Below are positions 18,467-27,477 of a stretch of 64,000 nt of DNA, one piece after another. Origin of the DNA: Candidatus Ruthturnera sp. Tsphm01 (GTDB taxonomy: Bacteria; Pseudomonadota; Gammaproteobacteria; PS1; Pseudothioglobaceae); NCBI GenBank assembly GCA_030142985.1, contig CP125320.1, positions 129,639 to 193,638 on the forward strand, read 5' to 3'. The notes under the pieces were generated by a model. That model was not told the origin of the DNA, ran no database searches, and worked only from the letters and a program-made list of their open reading frames with translations. Each line of letters begins with the position of its first letter. Position 1 is the first letter of the stretch. A program made the position numbers and the translations under genes.

Positions 18467-18959
18467 CTAATAGTTGAGTTTTTTCTTGAGCAATACGTTT
18501 AGCTTTTATTTTAGCTTTTTCTTGGGCAAGTTTTATTGCTGCTAATCTAGTTCTTTCTGCCGCCTTTTCGTCACTGATACGTTTATTTTCTACTGCTTTT
18601 TCTCTATCATTAAGTTGTGACAATGAGCCAATACCAACTGTGTTGATGTGTGCTAATACATCATCATTAAATTTTAATACTAAGCGATAGTGAATATCAT
18701 TCTTTTTATGCAAAGTAGAGTGGTTAATGTAATCCCACTGGTTGTTGTGAAAGGGGTCGATGATACTTGGTGAGCCAATTAAATTTTGCACTTGTGTTTT
18801 AGACATGCCTAATTTCAATTGATTGATTTTAAATCTTTGCAGTATCGAACCTTGCCAAATGTCGTCTTTATACAGCATTGGTAATGACATATTTGGTATT
18901 TTAGACAAACATGCAGATAAGAATGGTAATAAGAATACAATTAAAGTTAATTTGTTCAT
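18456..18959 (-). CDS. bamE: Outer membrane assembly lipoprotein BamE, IS-altered end
   Basis: 167 residues. Lipoprotein signal LPFLSAC (Cys at 17), then the SmpA/OmlA fold with LKLGMSKTQVQNLIGSP and DPFHNNQWDYI, the classic BamE stretch. After about residue 115 comes a Lys/Glu/Ala-rich coiled-coil extension. The final residues and stop come from the IS5-type end (18456-18466), so the native tail is lost, but the BamE core is complete. It is divergent from fur, the omlA-fur arrangement known in other gammaproteobacteria. Confidence 0.88.
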   Translation of the reverse strand: MNKLTLIVFLLPFLSACLSKIPNMSLPMLYKDDIWQGSILQRFKINQLKLGMSKTQVQNLIGSPSIIDPFHNNQWDYINHSTLHKKNDIHYRLVLKFNDDVLAHINTVGIGSLSQLNDREKAVENKRISDEKAAERTRLAAIKLAQEKAKIKAKRIAQEKTQLLGDL

Positions 18960-19024
18960 TTACTAGTTTTTGATTTAAAATGATTAAAAAATTATTGATT
19001 AATTTTACATTAAGGATATTAGAT

Positions 19025-19432
19025 ATGGACGCTCAAGATTTAAAAAGTGTAGGGCTTAAAGTTACACTACCAAGGTTAAAGATTTTGGAAATTTTAGAAA
19101 CCAGTGAAAATCATCACATGAGCGTTGAAGATATCTATAGGACTTTGATCATGCAAGGTGAAGAAGTGGGCGTGGCAACGATTTATCGAGTCCTCACTCA
19201 ATTTGAAGAGGTAGGCATAGTCAATAAACTTAATTTTGACAATGGCCAAAGTGTGTTTGAGTTATCAAATACGGATCATCATGATCATTTAGTATGCGTC
19301 AAATGTGGCAAAATTGATGAATTTGTTGATGAAATCATTGAGAAGCACCAACATGATATCGTTAAAAAATATGGTTATCAACTCACTGGGCATTGCTTAT
19401 ATTTGTACGGGTTTTGTAAGAACTGTCACTAA
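19025..19432 (+). CDS. fur: Ferric uptake regulator Fur
   Basis: 135 residues from the ATG at 19025, which has AAGGA upstream and gives the normal Fur start (MDAQDLKSVGLKVTLPRLKI); an upstream in-frame ATG at 18980 would add 15 unusual residues. DNA-binding helix VGVATIYRVLTQFEEVGIV, metal-site HHDHLVCVKCG and the C-terminal CKNC zinc site are present. Fur with Fe(II) represses iron uptake genes and is the likely regulator of the 34.7-45.4 kb iron island. znuB follows 6 bp downstream. Confidence 0.92.
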   Translation: MDAQDLKSVGLKVTLPRLKILEILETSENHHMSVEDIYRTLIMQGEEVGVATIYRVLTQFEEVGIVNKLNFDNGQSVFELSNTDHHDHLVCVKCGKIDEFVDEIIEKHQHDIVKKYGYQLTGHCLYLYGFCKNCH

Positions 19433-19438
19433 CCCATT

Positions 19439-20227
19439 ATGGAAGATTTTATTTTTAGAGCTGTTCTAGCAGCTATTGGTATTTCAATTATTTCAGGTTC
19501 ATTGGGCTGTTTTGTTATTTGGAAGCGCATGGGTTATTTTTCAGAATCCATTTCACATTCGTCACTTCTGGGCGTGTCTTTAGGGCTTGCTAGTGGACTA
19601 GGCATTCATTTTGGTTTGGTAATAGTGGGTGCGATATTTGCAATACTTATTGTTATCTTGCAACGAAGGCAGTTTTTGTCTAATGACGCTATTTTGGGTA
19701 TTTTTTCACACATTGCCTTATCGTTAGGTATTGTCGTTTTAAGTTTTATTGGCGGTGCTAATACAGATTATTTTGTACTCTTATTTGGTGATATTTTGTC
19801 TATTACTAATGCTGATATTGTTTGGGTGTATGTAATTTTAATGGTACTTAGTTCGCTGCTTATTATTTTTTGGCAACGTTTATTATTATTAACCTTAAAT
19901 GAAGAATTGGCAGTTGCACAAGGAATTAATCGGGATTTTTATCAGTTACTGCTTATGTTAATGATTGCGTTAGCTGTGTCTGTTTCAGTGCAAATTGTGG
20001 GCGTGCTTTTAATTACTTCCTTACTGATTATCCCGCCAGCTATTGCTAGGGTATTTTCTAATACACCTAGCGGCATGGTGTATCAATCGGTTATTGTTTC
20101 TATGGTTGCAGTTGGTATTGGTCTTAGCGCTTCAATGGTCTATGATTTAGCTACAGGACCAGCAATTGTAATTGCTTTGGGTGGATTGTTTGTATTGTCG
20201 CAATTCATGTATAAGAGATTAGCTTAG
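19439..20227 (+). CDS. znuB: Zinc ABC transporter permease ZnuB-like
   Basis: 262 residues with about eight membrane helices. It matches the ABC-3 metal permease family: [22 protein letters not shown] near residues 21-42 and [15 protein letters not shown] near 190. It sits 6 bp after fur, but no ATPase (znuC) or binding protein (znuA) is adjacent, which is unusual. Manganese or iron cannot be excluded as substrate. Its last 9 bp overlap the convergent prfA. Confidence 0.85.
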   Translation: MEDFIFRAVLAAIGISIISGSLGCFVIWKRMGYFSESISHSSLLGVSLGLASGLGIHFGLVIVGAIFAILIVILQRRQFLSNDAILGIFSHIALSLGIVVLSFIGGANTDYFVLLFGDILSITNADIVWVYVILMVLSSLLIIFWQRLLLLTLNEELAVAQGINRDFYQLLLMLMIALAVSVSVQIVGVLLITSLLIIPPAIARVFSNTPSGMVYQSVIVSMVAVGIGLSASMVYDLATGPAIVIALGGLFVLSQFMYKRLA

Positions 20228-21310
20228 AGCGTCATTCAATTCTGTTAATTGATTGGTTTGTTGCTCAACGATTAATGGCTCAATAATTGCACTTAAATCG
20301 CCTTCCATGATTTCTGCCAACTTATACAAGGTCAGGTTGATGCGATGGTCGGTAATACGCCCTTGTGGGTAATTATAGGTGCGAATGCGCTGTGAACGGT
20401 CGCCACTACCTATCAATTCTTTACGAGTTGATGCTTGTTGCTTTTGTTGCTTTTGTTGTTGTGCATTAAGAATACGTGATGCCAATACTGATAAGGCCTG
20501 GGCTTTATTTTTATGTTGCGATCGACCATCTTGGCACTCAACCACAGTGCCAGTTGGGAGGTGTGTTACGCGCACAGCAGAATCGGTTTTATTGACATGT
20601 TGGCCACCTGCGCCACTAGCTCTGAAGGTATCAAGACGAACATCATTCATATTAATGTTGACTTCTTCAATATTTTCAACCTCAGGCATGATGGCAACTG
20701 TACATGCTGAAGTATGTACTCGCCCTTGGCTTTCAGTTTCTGGTACACGTTGTACACGGTGTGCACCAGATTCGAATTTTAATTTTGAGTAAACATTTAC
20801 CCCGCCAATGCGGGCAATAATTTCTTTAAAACCACCATGCTCTCCAAGACTAGAGCTTATAATTTCTATTTCCCATTTTTGTTTTTCGCTGTAGCGACTG
20901 TACATTTTGAACAAATCGCCTGAAAAAATACTAGCTTCATCACCACCTGTACCTGCTCTAATTTCAATGATAATATTTCGAGAATCGTTAGGATCTTTTG
21001 GTAAGAGAGATTTTTTAAGCTCTAAATCAAGACGGTCTAAATTTTCTTTAGCATCAAGCATTTCCTCTTTAGCCATGGCTTTTATATCTATGTCGTCTTC
21101 AAGTAGCATCAATCGTGCATCTTCTAGATTTTTCTGATGTGATAAATAGGCCTGAAATTGTTGGTTGACTGGGGTTAATTGAGCATACTCAATAGACAGT
21201 TTTGTGAATTTTTTAACATCACTGGCGACTTCTGGGTCAGACAACATGACACCCACCTCTTCAAGGCGCATTGATAGTTGCTCTAATTTAGCAAGGATAG
21301 ATATATTCAT
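20219..21310 (-). CDS. prfA: Peptide chain release factor 1
   Basis: 363 residues, normal length. It recognises UAA/UAG through the PxT motif (RVPETES, about residues 188-194) and hydrolyses peptidyl-tRNA with the GGQ loop ([20 protein letters not shown] at about 235-237). The start directly abuts the hemA stop, the usual hemA-prfA operon; prmC does not follow here because znuB converges from the other side. Confidence 0.97.
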   Translation of the reverse strand: MNISILAKLEQLSMRLEEVGVMLSDPEVASDVKKFTKLSIEYAQLTPVNQQFQAYLSHQKNLEDARLMLLEDDIDIKAMAKEEMLDAKENLDRLDLELKKSLLPKDPNDSRNIIIEIRAGTGGDEASIFSGDLFKMYSRYSEKQKWEIEIISSSLGEHGGFKEIIARIGGVNVYSKLKFESGAHRVQRVPETESQGRVHTSACTVAIMPEVENIEEVNINMNDVRLDTFRASGAGGQHVNKTDSAVRVTHLPTGTVVECQDGRSQHKNKAQALSVLASRILNAQQQKQQKQQASTRKELIGSGDRSQRIRTYNYPQGRITDHRINLTLYKLAEIMEGDLSAIIEPLIVEQQTNQLTELNDALS

Positions 21311-22560
21311 TATTTTTTAATATGGGGTATGCAGCCTTCACATTGGGATAAATTTTCAATGGAAGTTTGTTTGATGTTTTTAAAGGGTAAGTGTAATAGT
21401 TTATTGGCTAATTGATCAGCAAGTTTTTGAATAATATCTTCAGAATTAGCGCCATTTTTTAGTTGCTTGATGGCTTTTTTTAGGAGTTCGTCTTTAATTA
21501 AGTTAGCACCAGAACGATAAGATTGCACCATTTGTTCATTGGGAAAAATTTCTAGCCATTGATTAAATACTTGGTTTTGTTTGATGATAATTTCTTGCGC
21601 TAAACTTTTTTCTTTTTCTCTATTGCCAATGTTATCGTCTACCACTTGTTTTAAATCATCGATGGTGTATAAGTAAACATCATCCAATTGACCTACTTCA
21701 GGCTCAATATCTCTAGGAATGGCAATATCAAGCATAAAAATTGGCTTGTGTTTGCGTTTCTTTAAAGCGCTTTCAATTAAGCCTTTGCCAATAATGGGCA
21801 CTGAGGCTGCCGTTGAGGAAATGATAATATCTGCTTTGTACACAATAGATGAAAATTGTTTTAAACTAACAGATTGTGCCTGATATAAGTGGGCAATTTT
21901 TTGTGCATTTTCAATGGTTCTATTGGCAACAATCATCTTATTAACCCCTTTCTGGTTAAGATATTGAGCGCACAGTTCAATCATCTCTCCTGCGCCGATG
22001 AGTAAAACTGTTTGTTCGGATAATTGCTCAAAAATTTTTTCACTAAGTTTAACTGCACAATAGGCAATTGAGACGGGTGAAGCACCAATTTTAGTATCGG
22101 TGCGTACTTTTTTAGCAGTTGAGAATGCGTGTTGGAATAGTTTTTCTAATAGCTTATTTAAGGTTTTGACTTCTTTTGCTATATGGTAGGCATCTTTTAA
22201 TTGACCTAGAATTTGTGGCTCGCCTAATACTAATGAATCAAGACCTGTGGCGACACTGCATAAGTGTGTAAGCGCTTCACTATCTTCAAAATAATTTAGG
22301 TAAGAATCGATTGTGCCACGTTTAATATTGTGTGTTTTGGCAAGATAATCACTCAATAGTTCTTTAGGGTTTTTATGATTAGAAGCGACGTAAATTTCTA
22401 TGCGGTTACAAGTAGAAAGAATAATACAAGCATCAATGCCATCAATATGATGAAGATTATTTAGTGCTTGAGTTAATTTATCCGGTGCAAAAGCAACTTT
22501 TTCTCGCACTTCAACAGGCGCGAGCTGGTGATTAACACTTAAAATTGCAATTCGAGACAT
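21310..22560 (-). CDS. hemA: Glutamyl-tRNA reductase
   Basis: 416 residues. First step of C5 tetrapyrrole synthesis. The catalytic Cys is in STCNRIEIY (about 50), with [15 protein letters not shown] and the NADPH-binding [12 protein letters not shown]. Intact length and motifs. It is divergent from lolB with 77 bp between them and is followed by prfA with a 1-bp overlap. Confidence 0.97.
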   Translation of the reverse strand: MSRIAILSVNHQLAPVEVREKVAFAPDKLTQALNNLHHIDGIDACIILSTCNRIEIYVASNHKNPKELLSDYLAKTHNIKRGTIDSYLNYFEDSEALTHLCSVATGLDSLVLGEPQILGQLKDAYHIAKEVKTLNKLLEKLFQHAFSTAKKVRTDTKIGASPVSIAYCAVKLSEKIFEQLSEQTVLLIGAGEMIELCAQYLNQKGVNKMIVANRTIENAQKIAHLYQAQSVSLKQFSSIVYKADIIISSTAASVPIIGKGLIESALKKRKHKPIFMLDIAIPRDIEPEVGQLDDVYLYTIDDLKQVVDDNIGNREKEKSLAQEIIIKQNQVFNQWLEIFPNEQMVQSYRSGANLIKDELLKKAIKQLKNGANSEDIIQKLADQLANKLLHLPFKNIKQTSIENLSQCEGCIPHIKK

Positions 22561-22637
22561 TGATTCAGAAAAGATAACTCAAACAAACGCTTGATTATAC
22601 CCAAAGGACAAGTTTCACGCTACAATGAGCGACTTAT

Positions 22638-23150
22638 ATGAAACGAATAATAATTGCGTGTTTTGCTTTGTTTTTATCAAGTTGCTCAATACTTAATATC
22701 CAGTCTGTAAAGTTAGTACATCAACAAACTTTACCGAGCGTTTGGGAGGTGTATGGCAGGTTGGGTGTAAGCGTTAATAATGACACAAAAACATCAGGTT
22801 TTGAGGTGAGTTTTGACCACCATGACTATAAACTTGTACTAAGCACAGCTCTTGGTTTTGGTCAAATTTCGATTGAGTCTAATCAGCAAAGGTTGTTGGT
22901 TAATGATAAACCAATCAATCTAACTTTTAATCAATGGATGATAAGTGAGATGGGGTGGTACTTGCCTATTGATACATTGGCAAAGATACTGTTTAAAAAT
23001 GAGATAAATAGCACTCGTCATTGGCAGATTAAAATTAGTAGTTATCAGTTGATTAATGGCATTCAATATCCAAAAGTGATTCGTTTTAATCATCTAACTA
23101 AACCCATCAAAATCAAACTGCTGATTAATGAAGTTAATCAGTTAAAATAG
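22638..23150 (+). CDS. lolB: Outer membrane lipoprotein receptor LolB
   Basis: 170 residues, a little short for LolB (about 200). Lipobox LFLSSC (Cys at about 16), then WEVYGRLGVSVNNDTKTSGFE, LSTALGFGQISIE and LPIDTLAKIL. LolB accepts lipoproteins from LolA and inserts them in the outer membrane. Position divergent from hemA is the conserved gammaproteobacterial arrangement; ispE, which often follows, is replaced by ruvB. Confidence 0.88.
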   Translation: MKRIIIACFALFLSSCSILNIQSVKLVHQQTLPSVWEVYGRLGVSVNNDTKTSGFEVSFDHHDYKLVLSTALGFGQISIESNQQRLLVNDKPINLTFNQWMISEMGWYLPIDTLAKILFKNEINSTRHWQIKISSYQLINGIQYPKVIRFNHLTKPIKIKLLINEVNQLK

Positions 23151-23172
23151 TATAAAAATTAAGTAATTTAGC

Positions 23173-24201
23173 ATGATAGAAGAAGATTCTTTAGTAGGTG
23201 GACAAGATCAAGGTAATGAAGACTTGGTGATGACTTCAGTGCGTCCGGATTCTTTAGAAAGTTATATCGGGCAAGACGATGTTAAGTCGCAAATGGCGTT
23301 GTTTATTAAAGCGGCAAAAAAACGCAAGGATGCACTGGATCACTGTTTAATTTATGGACCTCCTGGTTTGGGTAAAACCACATTGGCAAATGTGATTGCC
23401 AATCAAATGTCCACAGGTATTAAACAAACTTCTGGTCCAGTATTAGAGCGCTCAGGAGATTTGGCAGCAATTTTGACCAAACTTGAGCCGTATGATGTTT
23501 TATTTATTGATGAAATTCATCGCCTTAACCCTGTGGTTGAGGAAATCCTCTATCCTGCTTTAGAAGATTTTAAACTAGATATTCTGGTGGGCGAGGGCGT
23601 GTCTGCACATTCCGTGCAGCTTGAATTACCACCTTTTACCTTAATTGGCGCCACTACACGTGCTGGTATGTTAACCTCGCCTCTTAGAGACCGTTTTGGC
23701 ATTGTCCAACGCTTGCAGTTTTACAATGTTAAAGATTTAAAAACGATTGTTGAGCGTTCAGCAGGTATTTTAGGTATTCAAATTGAATCAAAAGGTGCAT
23801 TAGAAATTGCTAAGCGATCTCGTGGAACCCCTAGAATTGCCAATCGTTTATTACGCCGTGTGCGTGATTTTGCTGATATAAAAACCAATAGTGTGATTCA
23901 TCAAGCCATTGCCAAAGAAGCGCTAACAACACTTAAAGTAGATGAAGCAGGGCTTGAGCAATTAGACCGTGATTATCTTGCTATTATGATGAATAAATTT
24001 TCTGGTGGTCCTGTAGGTTTAGACACATTAGCAACTGCTATTAGTGAGGAACGTGGCACCTTAGAAGACATGGTAGAGCCGTATTTGATTCAACAAGGTT
24101 TTATTATGCGTACGCCACGTGGGCGTAGCGCTACAGACTTGGCTTATGCACATTTGGGCTTGACTAATGACTCAAAATCGGATGATTTATTTACCCAATG
24201 A
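23173..24201 (+). CDS. ruvB: Holliday junction DNA helicase RuvB
   Basis: 342 residues. AAA+ motor for branch migration with RuvA. Walker [12 protein letters not shown] (about 59-69), Walker [11 protein letters not shown], sensor [13 protein letters not shown], and the C-terminal winged helix FIMRTPRGR. Full length. ruvC is about 9 kb away (32539) and ruvA is not in the window, so the usual ruvCAB order is broken. Confidence 0.96.
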   Translation: MIEEDSLVGGQDQGNEDLVMTSVRPDSLESYIGQDDVKSQMALFIKAAKKRKDALDHCLIYGPPGLGKTTLANVIANQMSTGIKQTSGPVLERSGDLAAILTKLEPYDVLFIDEIHRLNPVVEEILYPALEDFKLDILVGEGVSAHSVQLELPPFTLIGATTRAGMLTSPLRDRFGIVQRLQFYNVKDLKTIVERSAGILGIQIESKGALEIAKRSRGTPRIANRLLRRVRDFADIKTNSVIHQAIAKEALTTLKVDEAGLEQLDRDYLAIMMNKFSGGPVGLDTLATAISEERGTLEDMVEPYLIQQGFIMRTPRGRSATDLAYAHLGLTNDSKSDDLFTQ

Positions 24202-24310
24202 GTAAATTAAATATTTGTGTTTATTTGGTGGTAAACAAATATTGTTAAGTGTTTGTGATGGTTATTTCATGAAACATCCAACAAAAGATTATTTAAGTAT
24301 AATTTAATCT

Positions 24311-24700
24311 ATGACAAAACTATTTACAATTTTATTATTATCAATCATGTTTAGCACAATATCATGCTCAATTTCAACAGTACCGCCATCCTTTATTGCT
24401 AAAGAAGTTACTGAAGTTTGGTACTGCGAAGATTGGCTTGGTGGGCGTAATACAAGTCATAAAGTTCTAGTTACGGCAAAAATTACATCCCCCAATTCAG
24501 GTGAGATTGATGTTGCTGGTATCACATATACAGCCCTATATAGAGTTCAAGGTTTTAAAAGGAGATGGGGTTTTAGAGATGAGTCAGAAGATGATTATAG
24601 TTTCGTAATTTACCCAAGCGGTATGGGTTATTACTATGAGTTTAAAGATGATAAACAAGCTGTTGAAGCAAGTTTGATACTAAAGTGTGTGCAAAAATAA
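24311..24700 (+). CDS. Hypothetical lipoprotein
   Basis: 129 residues, not recognised. A signal peptide ends at a plausible lipobox (STISC, Cys at about 19). The mature part begins VPPSFIAKEVTEVWYCEDW and contains two Cys and many aromatic residues (RRWGFRDESEDDYSFVIYP, GMGYYYEF), suggesting a small periplasmic beta-rich domain. It stands alone between ruvB and tolQ with about 100 bp upstream. I assign no function. Confidence 0.6.
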   Translation: MTKLFTILLLSIMFSTISCSISTVPPSFIAKEVTEVWYCEDWLGGRNTSHKVLVTAKITSPNSGEIDVAGITYTALYRVQGFKRRWGFRDESEDDYSFVIYPSGMGYYYEFKDDKQAVEASLILKCVQK

Positions 24701-25025
24701 AGGATTGCTTTAACCAAATAAATTAACCCAACAATGATTATTACCATCGTTGTTTTCACGTTTTAATTCTTCTAAATTTATCTTAAGTTATTTTTTACTG
24801 TCAAATCACTTAGTGCTGAGTATTTTCTTCCAACCAAATTTAATGCTTTACTAACCGTTCACACTGAAATATAAAAATCACGACGTGCTAGTCTAGCTTT
24901 TTCGCAAAAAATAATGGTTCTAGAGCAAAATAAGGTATTATTTGAAGTGCAAATAATTGTGGTTTGCTTGAATGCAATTAGTTTTAAACCTTGTGCTATT
25001 CCCAGTGCAATTTTGGAGAAAATAA
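24701..25025 (+). other. Intergenic stretch before tolQ
   Basis: 325 bp without a convincing gene. A hairpin at 24730-24754 (AACAATGAT/ATCGTTGTT) after the lipoprotein gene may act as a weak terminator, but it lacks a clean T-run. The last 20 bp hold GGAG, the tolQ ribosome site. A 61-codon minus-strand frame here has no ribosome site or family resemblance and is not called. Confidence 0.5.
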
Positions 25026-25706
25026 ATGGATAATAGTTTGTCAATTTTTAGTTTAATTCTTAGTGCTGGCTTTGTGGTGCAAGTGGTGATGTTTATTTTG
25101 GTATTGATGAGTATTTATTCTTGGACGCTTATCTTGTCAAAAAATAAAACCTTGATGAATGTCAACAAGGGTATTAATATTTTTCATAAAAATTTTTCAG
25201 CCAATGTTGATTTAGAAAAATTAGCATACCAGGTGCCTAAAAAAATCACTAATCAAAGTTCAATGGAGCGTATTTTTAGCATGGGCTATCAGGAATTTAC
25301 TCACAATGCCTTAGATTCTAATCAAACATTAATAGTAGATGCTGAGCGTGCTTACCGTATTATGAATACCACAGCTAATAACGAAGTTGACCACCTAGAT
25401 AATGGTTTGAGTATTTTAGCAATGATTGCTTCATCAAGTCCGTATATTGGTTTATTTGGCACAGTTTGGGGAATTATGCATTCATTTATTGGTCTGGCAT
25501 CAGTTAAACAAGCAACCATTGCCATTGTTGCGCCTGGCATTGCTGAGGCACTTATTGCAACAGCATTTGGCTTATTTGCTGCTATTCCTGCCACCATTGC
25601 TTACAATCGTTTAATTTCTCAAGTAGGGGCGATTAATAATAAATACACAGCTTTCATTGAACAATTATTTGTCATGTTCCAAAGGCAAAAAATAAGCCAA
25701 AAATAG
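25026..25706 (+). CDS. tolQ: Tol-Pal system proton channel subunit TolQ
   Basis: 226 residues with three membrane helices: residues 14-34, and the pair in SSPYIGLFGTVWGIMHSFIGL and GIAEALIATAFGLFAAIPA. MotA/ExbB family. With TolR it forms the motor that energises TolA for outer-membrane constriction at division. GGAG is 10 bp upstream of the ATG; tolR follows 3 bp after the stop. Confidence 0.94.
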   Translation: MDNSLSIFSLILSAGFVVQVVMFILVLMSIYSWTLILSKNKTLMNVNKGINIFHKNFSANVDLEKLAYQVPKKITNQSSMERIFSMGYQEFTHNALDSNQTLIVDAERAYRIMNTTANNEVDHLDNGLSILAMIASSSPYIGLFGTVWGIMHSFIGLASVKQATIAIVAPGIAEALIATAFGLFAAIPATIAYNRLISQVGAINNKYTAFIEQLFVMFQRQKISQK

Positions 25707-25709
25707 ACA

Positions 25710-26162
25710 ATGATTGAATTGCCAAAACGCCACAGACCTGTCATAGATGCACAAATTAATATTGTGCCGTATATTGATGTGATGTTAGTGTTGTTGGTAA
25801 TTTTTATGATGACCACACCTATTATTGAGCAAGGTATTGAAGTTGATTTACCTTTCGCTGAGACGAAAATGGTGGATTTTACGCAGCAACAACCTACGAT
25901 TATTACTATTGACAAACAAGGTAAATATTTCATTAATTCACTTAATGAGGATGATTCTGATGTTGCTAAAGGTGAAAAATTGCCATTAAGCATTATTGCA
26001 GGTCGTGTTAGTGCTCGACTTGAGATTTATCCACAAATGAAAGTGTTTGTTCGTGGTGATAGGCAAGTAGCTTATGGTTCTGTTGTATCGCTGATGTCTT
26101 TTTTACAAAAAAATGGGGTTGATAAAATTGGCATTGTGACCGAATCCCCAGATGCAAAATAA
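25710..26162 (+). CDS. tolR: Tol-Pal system protein TolR
   Basis: 150 residues. ExbD/TolR family with one membrane helix containing the conserved Asp (NIVPYIDVMLVLLVIFMMTTP, about residues 20-40) and a periplasmic domain (FVRGDRQVAYGSVVSLMSFL). The stop overlaps the tolA start (TAATG), showing tight coupling in the tolQRA operon. Confidence 0.94.
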   Translation: MIELPKRHRPVIDAQINIVPYIDVMLVLLVIFMMTTPIIEQGIEVDLPFAETKMVDFTQQQPTIITIDKQGKYFINSLNEDDSDVAKGEKLPLSIIAGRVSARLEIYPQMKVFVRGDRQVAYGSVVSLMSFLQKNGVDKIGIVTESPDAK

Positions 26163-27085
26163 TGAACATTAATCTTCTTAAAAAAATTAAATTACCTAAA
26201 ATTGCTGTGCAACATCCCTTTGCTTTTTGGGTCGCAATTGTGCTTCATGTTGGGTTGGTTATTGGCTTGCTATTTTCAAATGTTCAGCGTTGGGAAATTC
26301 CAAAACAGACCGCCAAATCAAGCGTGACACCCAAAGCAGTGACGATTGATTTAACTGAGATTAAAAAAGAAAAACAACGATTAATTAACATTAAGAAAAA
26401 TCGAGAAAAACGCCTTGAAATGCTACAACGCGCAGAAAAAAAAGTTGAGAATGAACGTTATAAAGAGCAACAGCGTTTGAAAAAACTTAAACTTAAAGTT
26501 AAACAAGAGAAAAAAGCCAAAACCACCGCTGAAATAAAAAGAAAAGAGGCCGAGAGTAAAAGCAAGCAAGCCTTAAAGAAAAAAAAATCGTATGAGAAAA
26601 AAGCCCTTGATGCTGAAAAGCGTAAGAAACTAGCTGAAAAGAGAACTGTTGAAGCGGAGAAGGAAAAACAAGCCATTGAAAAATTACGCCAATTTGAAGC
26701 CAAAAAATTTAAAAAAGAACAAGATAGACGATCATTGAAAAAAGAAATTCAAGCTGAAAAAGATCAAGACAGGGAACTTGCTCAAGAAGATATTCTAAAT
26801 GAGTTAAAGCTCAGTTATATCAATCAAATTGCCTCAAGGATAAAAGAAAAGTGGCGTTATCAGGGCGCTAAAGATGGCTGGGGTTGTGATGTTGAAATTT
26901 TACAAGGTTTGAATGGACAAGTAAAAAGTGTCAACCTTAAATCTTGTAATGTTGATAACAGCGCTAAAGCACAATCATTCAAAGCCTCAATTGAGCGCGC
27001 TGTTTATAAAGCTTCACCATTGCCACATGCACCTGATAAAAGTGTATTCGATGCACAAGTTTTGTTTCACTTTAAGGTTAATTAA
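26162..27085 (+). CDS. tolA: Tol-Pal system protein TolA
   Basis: 307 residues. One N-terminal membrane helix (FAFWVAIVLHVGLVIGLLF), a long Lys/Glu/Ala helical domain (about residues 65-215) and a small C-terminal domain starting ELKLSYINQIASRIKEKW with the paired Cys of TolA-III (GWGCDVEIL and LKSCNVD). It links the TolQR motor to Pal. tolB and pal, which normally follow, are absent; a DUF2384-like gene overlaps its stop instead. Confidence 0.92.
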   Translation: MNINLLKKIKLPKIAVQHPFAFWVAIVLHVGLVIGLLFSNVQRWEIPKQTAKSSVTPKAVTIDLTEIKKEKQRLINIKKNREKRLEMLQRAEKKVENERYKEQQRLKKLKLKVKQEKKAKTTAEIKRKEAESKSKQALKKKKSYEKKALDAEKRKKLAEKRTVEAEKEKQAIEKLRQFEAKKFKKEQDRRSLKKEIQAEKDQDRELAQEDILNELKLSYINQIASRIKEKWRYQGAKDGWGCDVEILQGLNGQVKSVNLKSCNVDNSAKAQSFKASIERAVYKASPLPHAPDKSVFDAQVLFHFKVN

Positions 27086-27477
27086 TGAATATTTATAAGT
27101 TAGACGACAAGACTCAGTCAAAGCTTACTTTTCAACTGTCTCAAATTTTGGAAAATTGGCACCTGGAAGATATTGAGCAGCTTAAATTATTAGGCTTAAA
27201 TGGGGTTATCAAGCCTAGACATTTGTACCTATATAGGCGTTTAGATAAGTCATTTGATTTTGATGAGCAATTGGCAAAACGCACTGAAATAATTTTAGGG
27301 ATTAGCGAGTCTTTGGGCACAACTTTTCCAACCAATAAAGAATACGGGGCAATTTGGCTTAAACGCTCGGTTAAAAAATTTAAGCATAAAACACCACTGG
27401 AACTTATGCTAAGTGGCGATACTGGTATGATGCGCGTTTGGCATTTTTTGGATTGCACACAAGGGTGGAAAAATTGA
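27085..27477 (+). CDS. DUF2384 (antitoxin Xre/MbcA/ParS-like) domain protein
   Basis: 130 residues. The C-terminal half fits the MbcA/ParS toxin-binding domain: YGAIWLKRSVKKFKHKTPLE followed by LMLSGDTGMMRVWHFLD. The N-terminal part (LDDKTQSKLTFQLSQILENW, then IEQLKLLGLN) looks like the helical Xre-type partner region. Such proteins are usually antitoxins of RES-domain toxins, but no RES gene is adjacent. The start overlaps the tolA stop (TAATG) and minC overlaps its end, so it is embedded in a core operon. Confidence 0.65.
   Translation: MNIYKLDDKTQSKLTFQLSQILENWHLEDIEQLKLLGLNGVIKPRHLYLYRRLDKSFDFDEQLAKRTEIILGISESLGTTFPTNKEYGAIWLKRSVKKFKHKTPLELMLSGDTGMMRVWHFLDCTQGWKN

Noticed and set aside
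18980-19024. Upstream ATG as start of fur
   Set aside because: It would add 15 hydrophobic residues not found in Fur; the ATG at 19025 has AAGGA and the normal N-terminus.
20379-20792. 137-codon plus-strand frame rich in Cys
   Set aside because: It is antisense to prfA, whose conserved motifs (including GGQ) are in this stretch; the Cys-rich product is an artefact of codon complement.
24859-25044. 61-codon minus-strand frame overlapping the tolQ start
   Set aside because: No ribosome site, no recognisable domain, and it covers the tolQ leader; it is best explained as chance.
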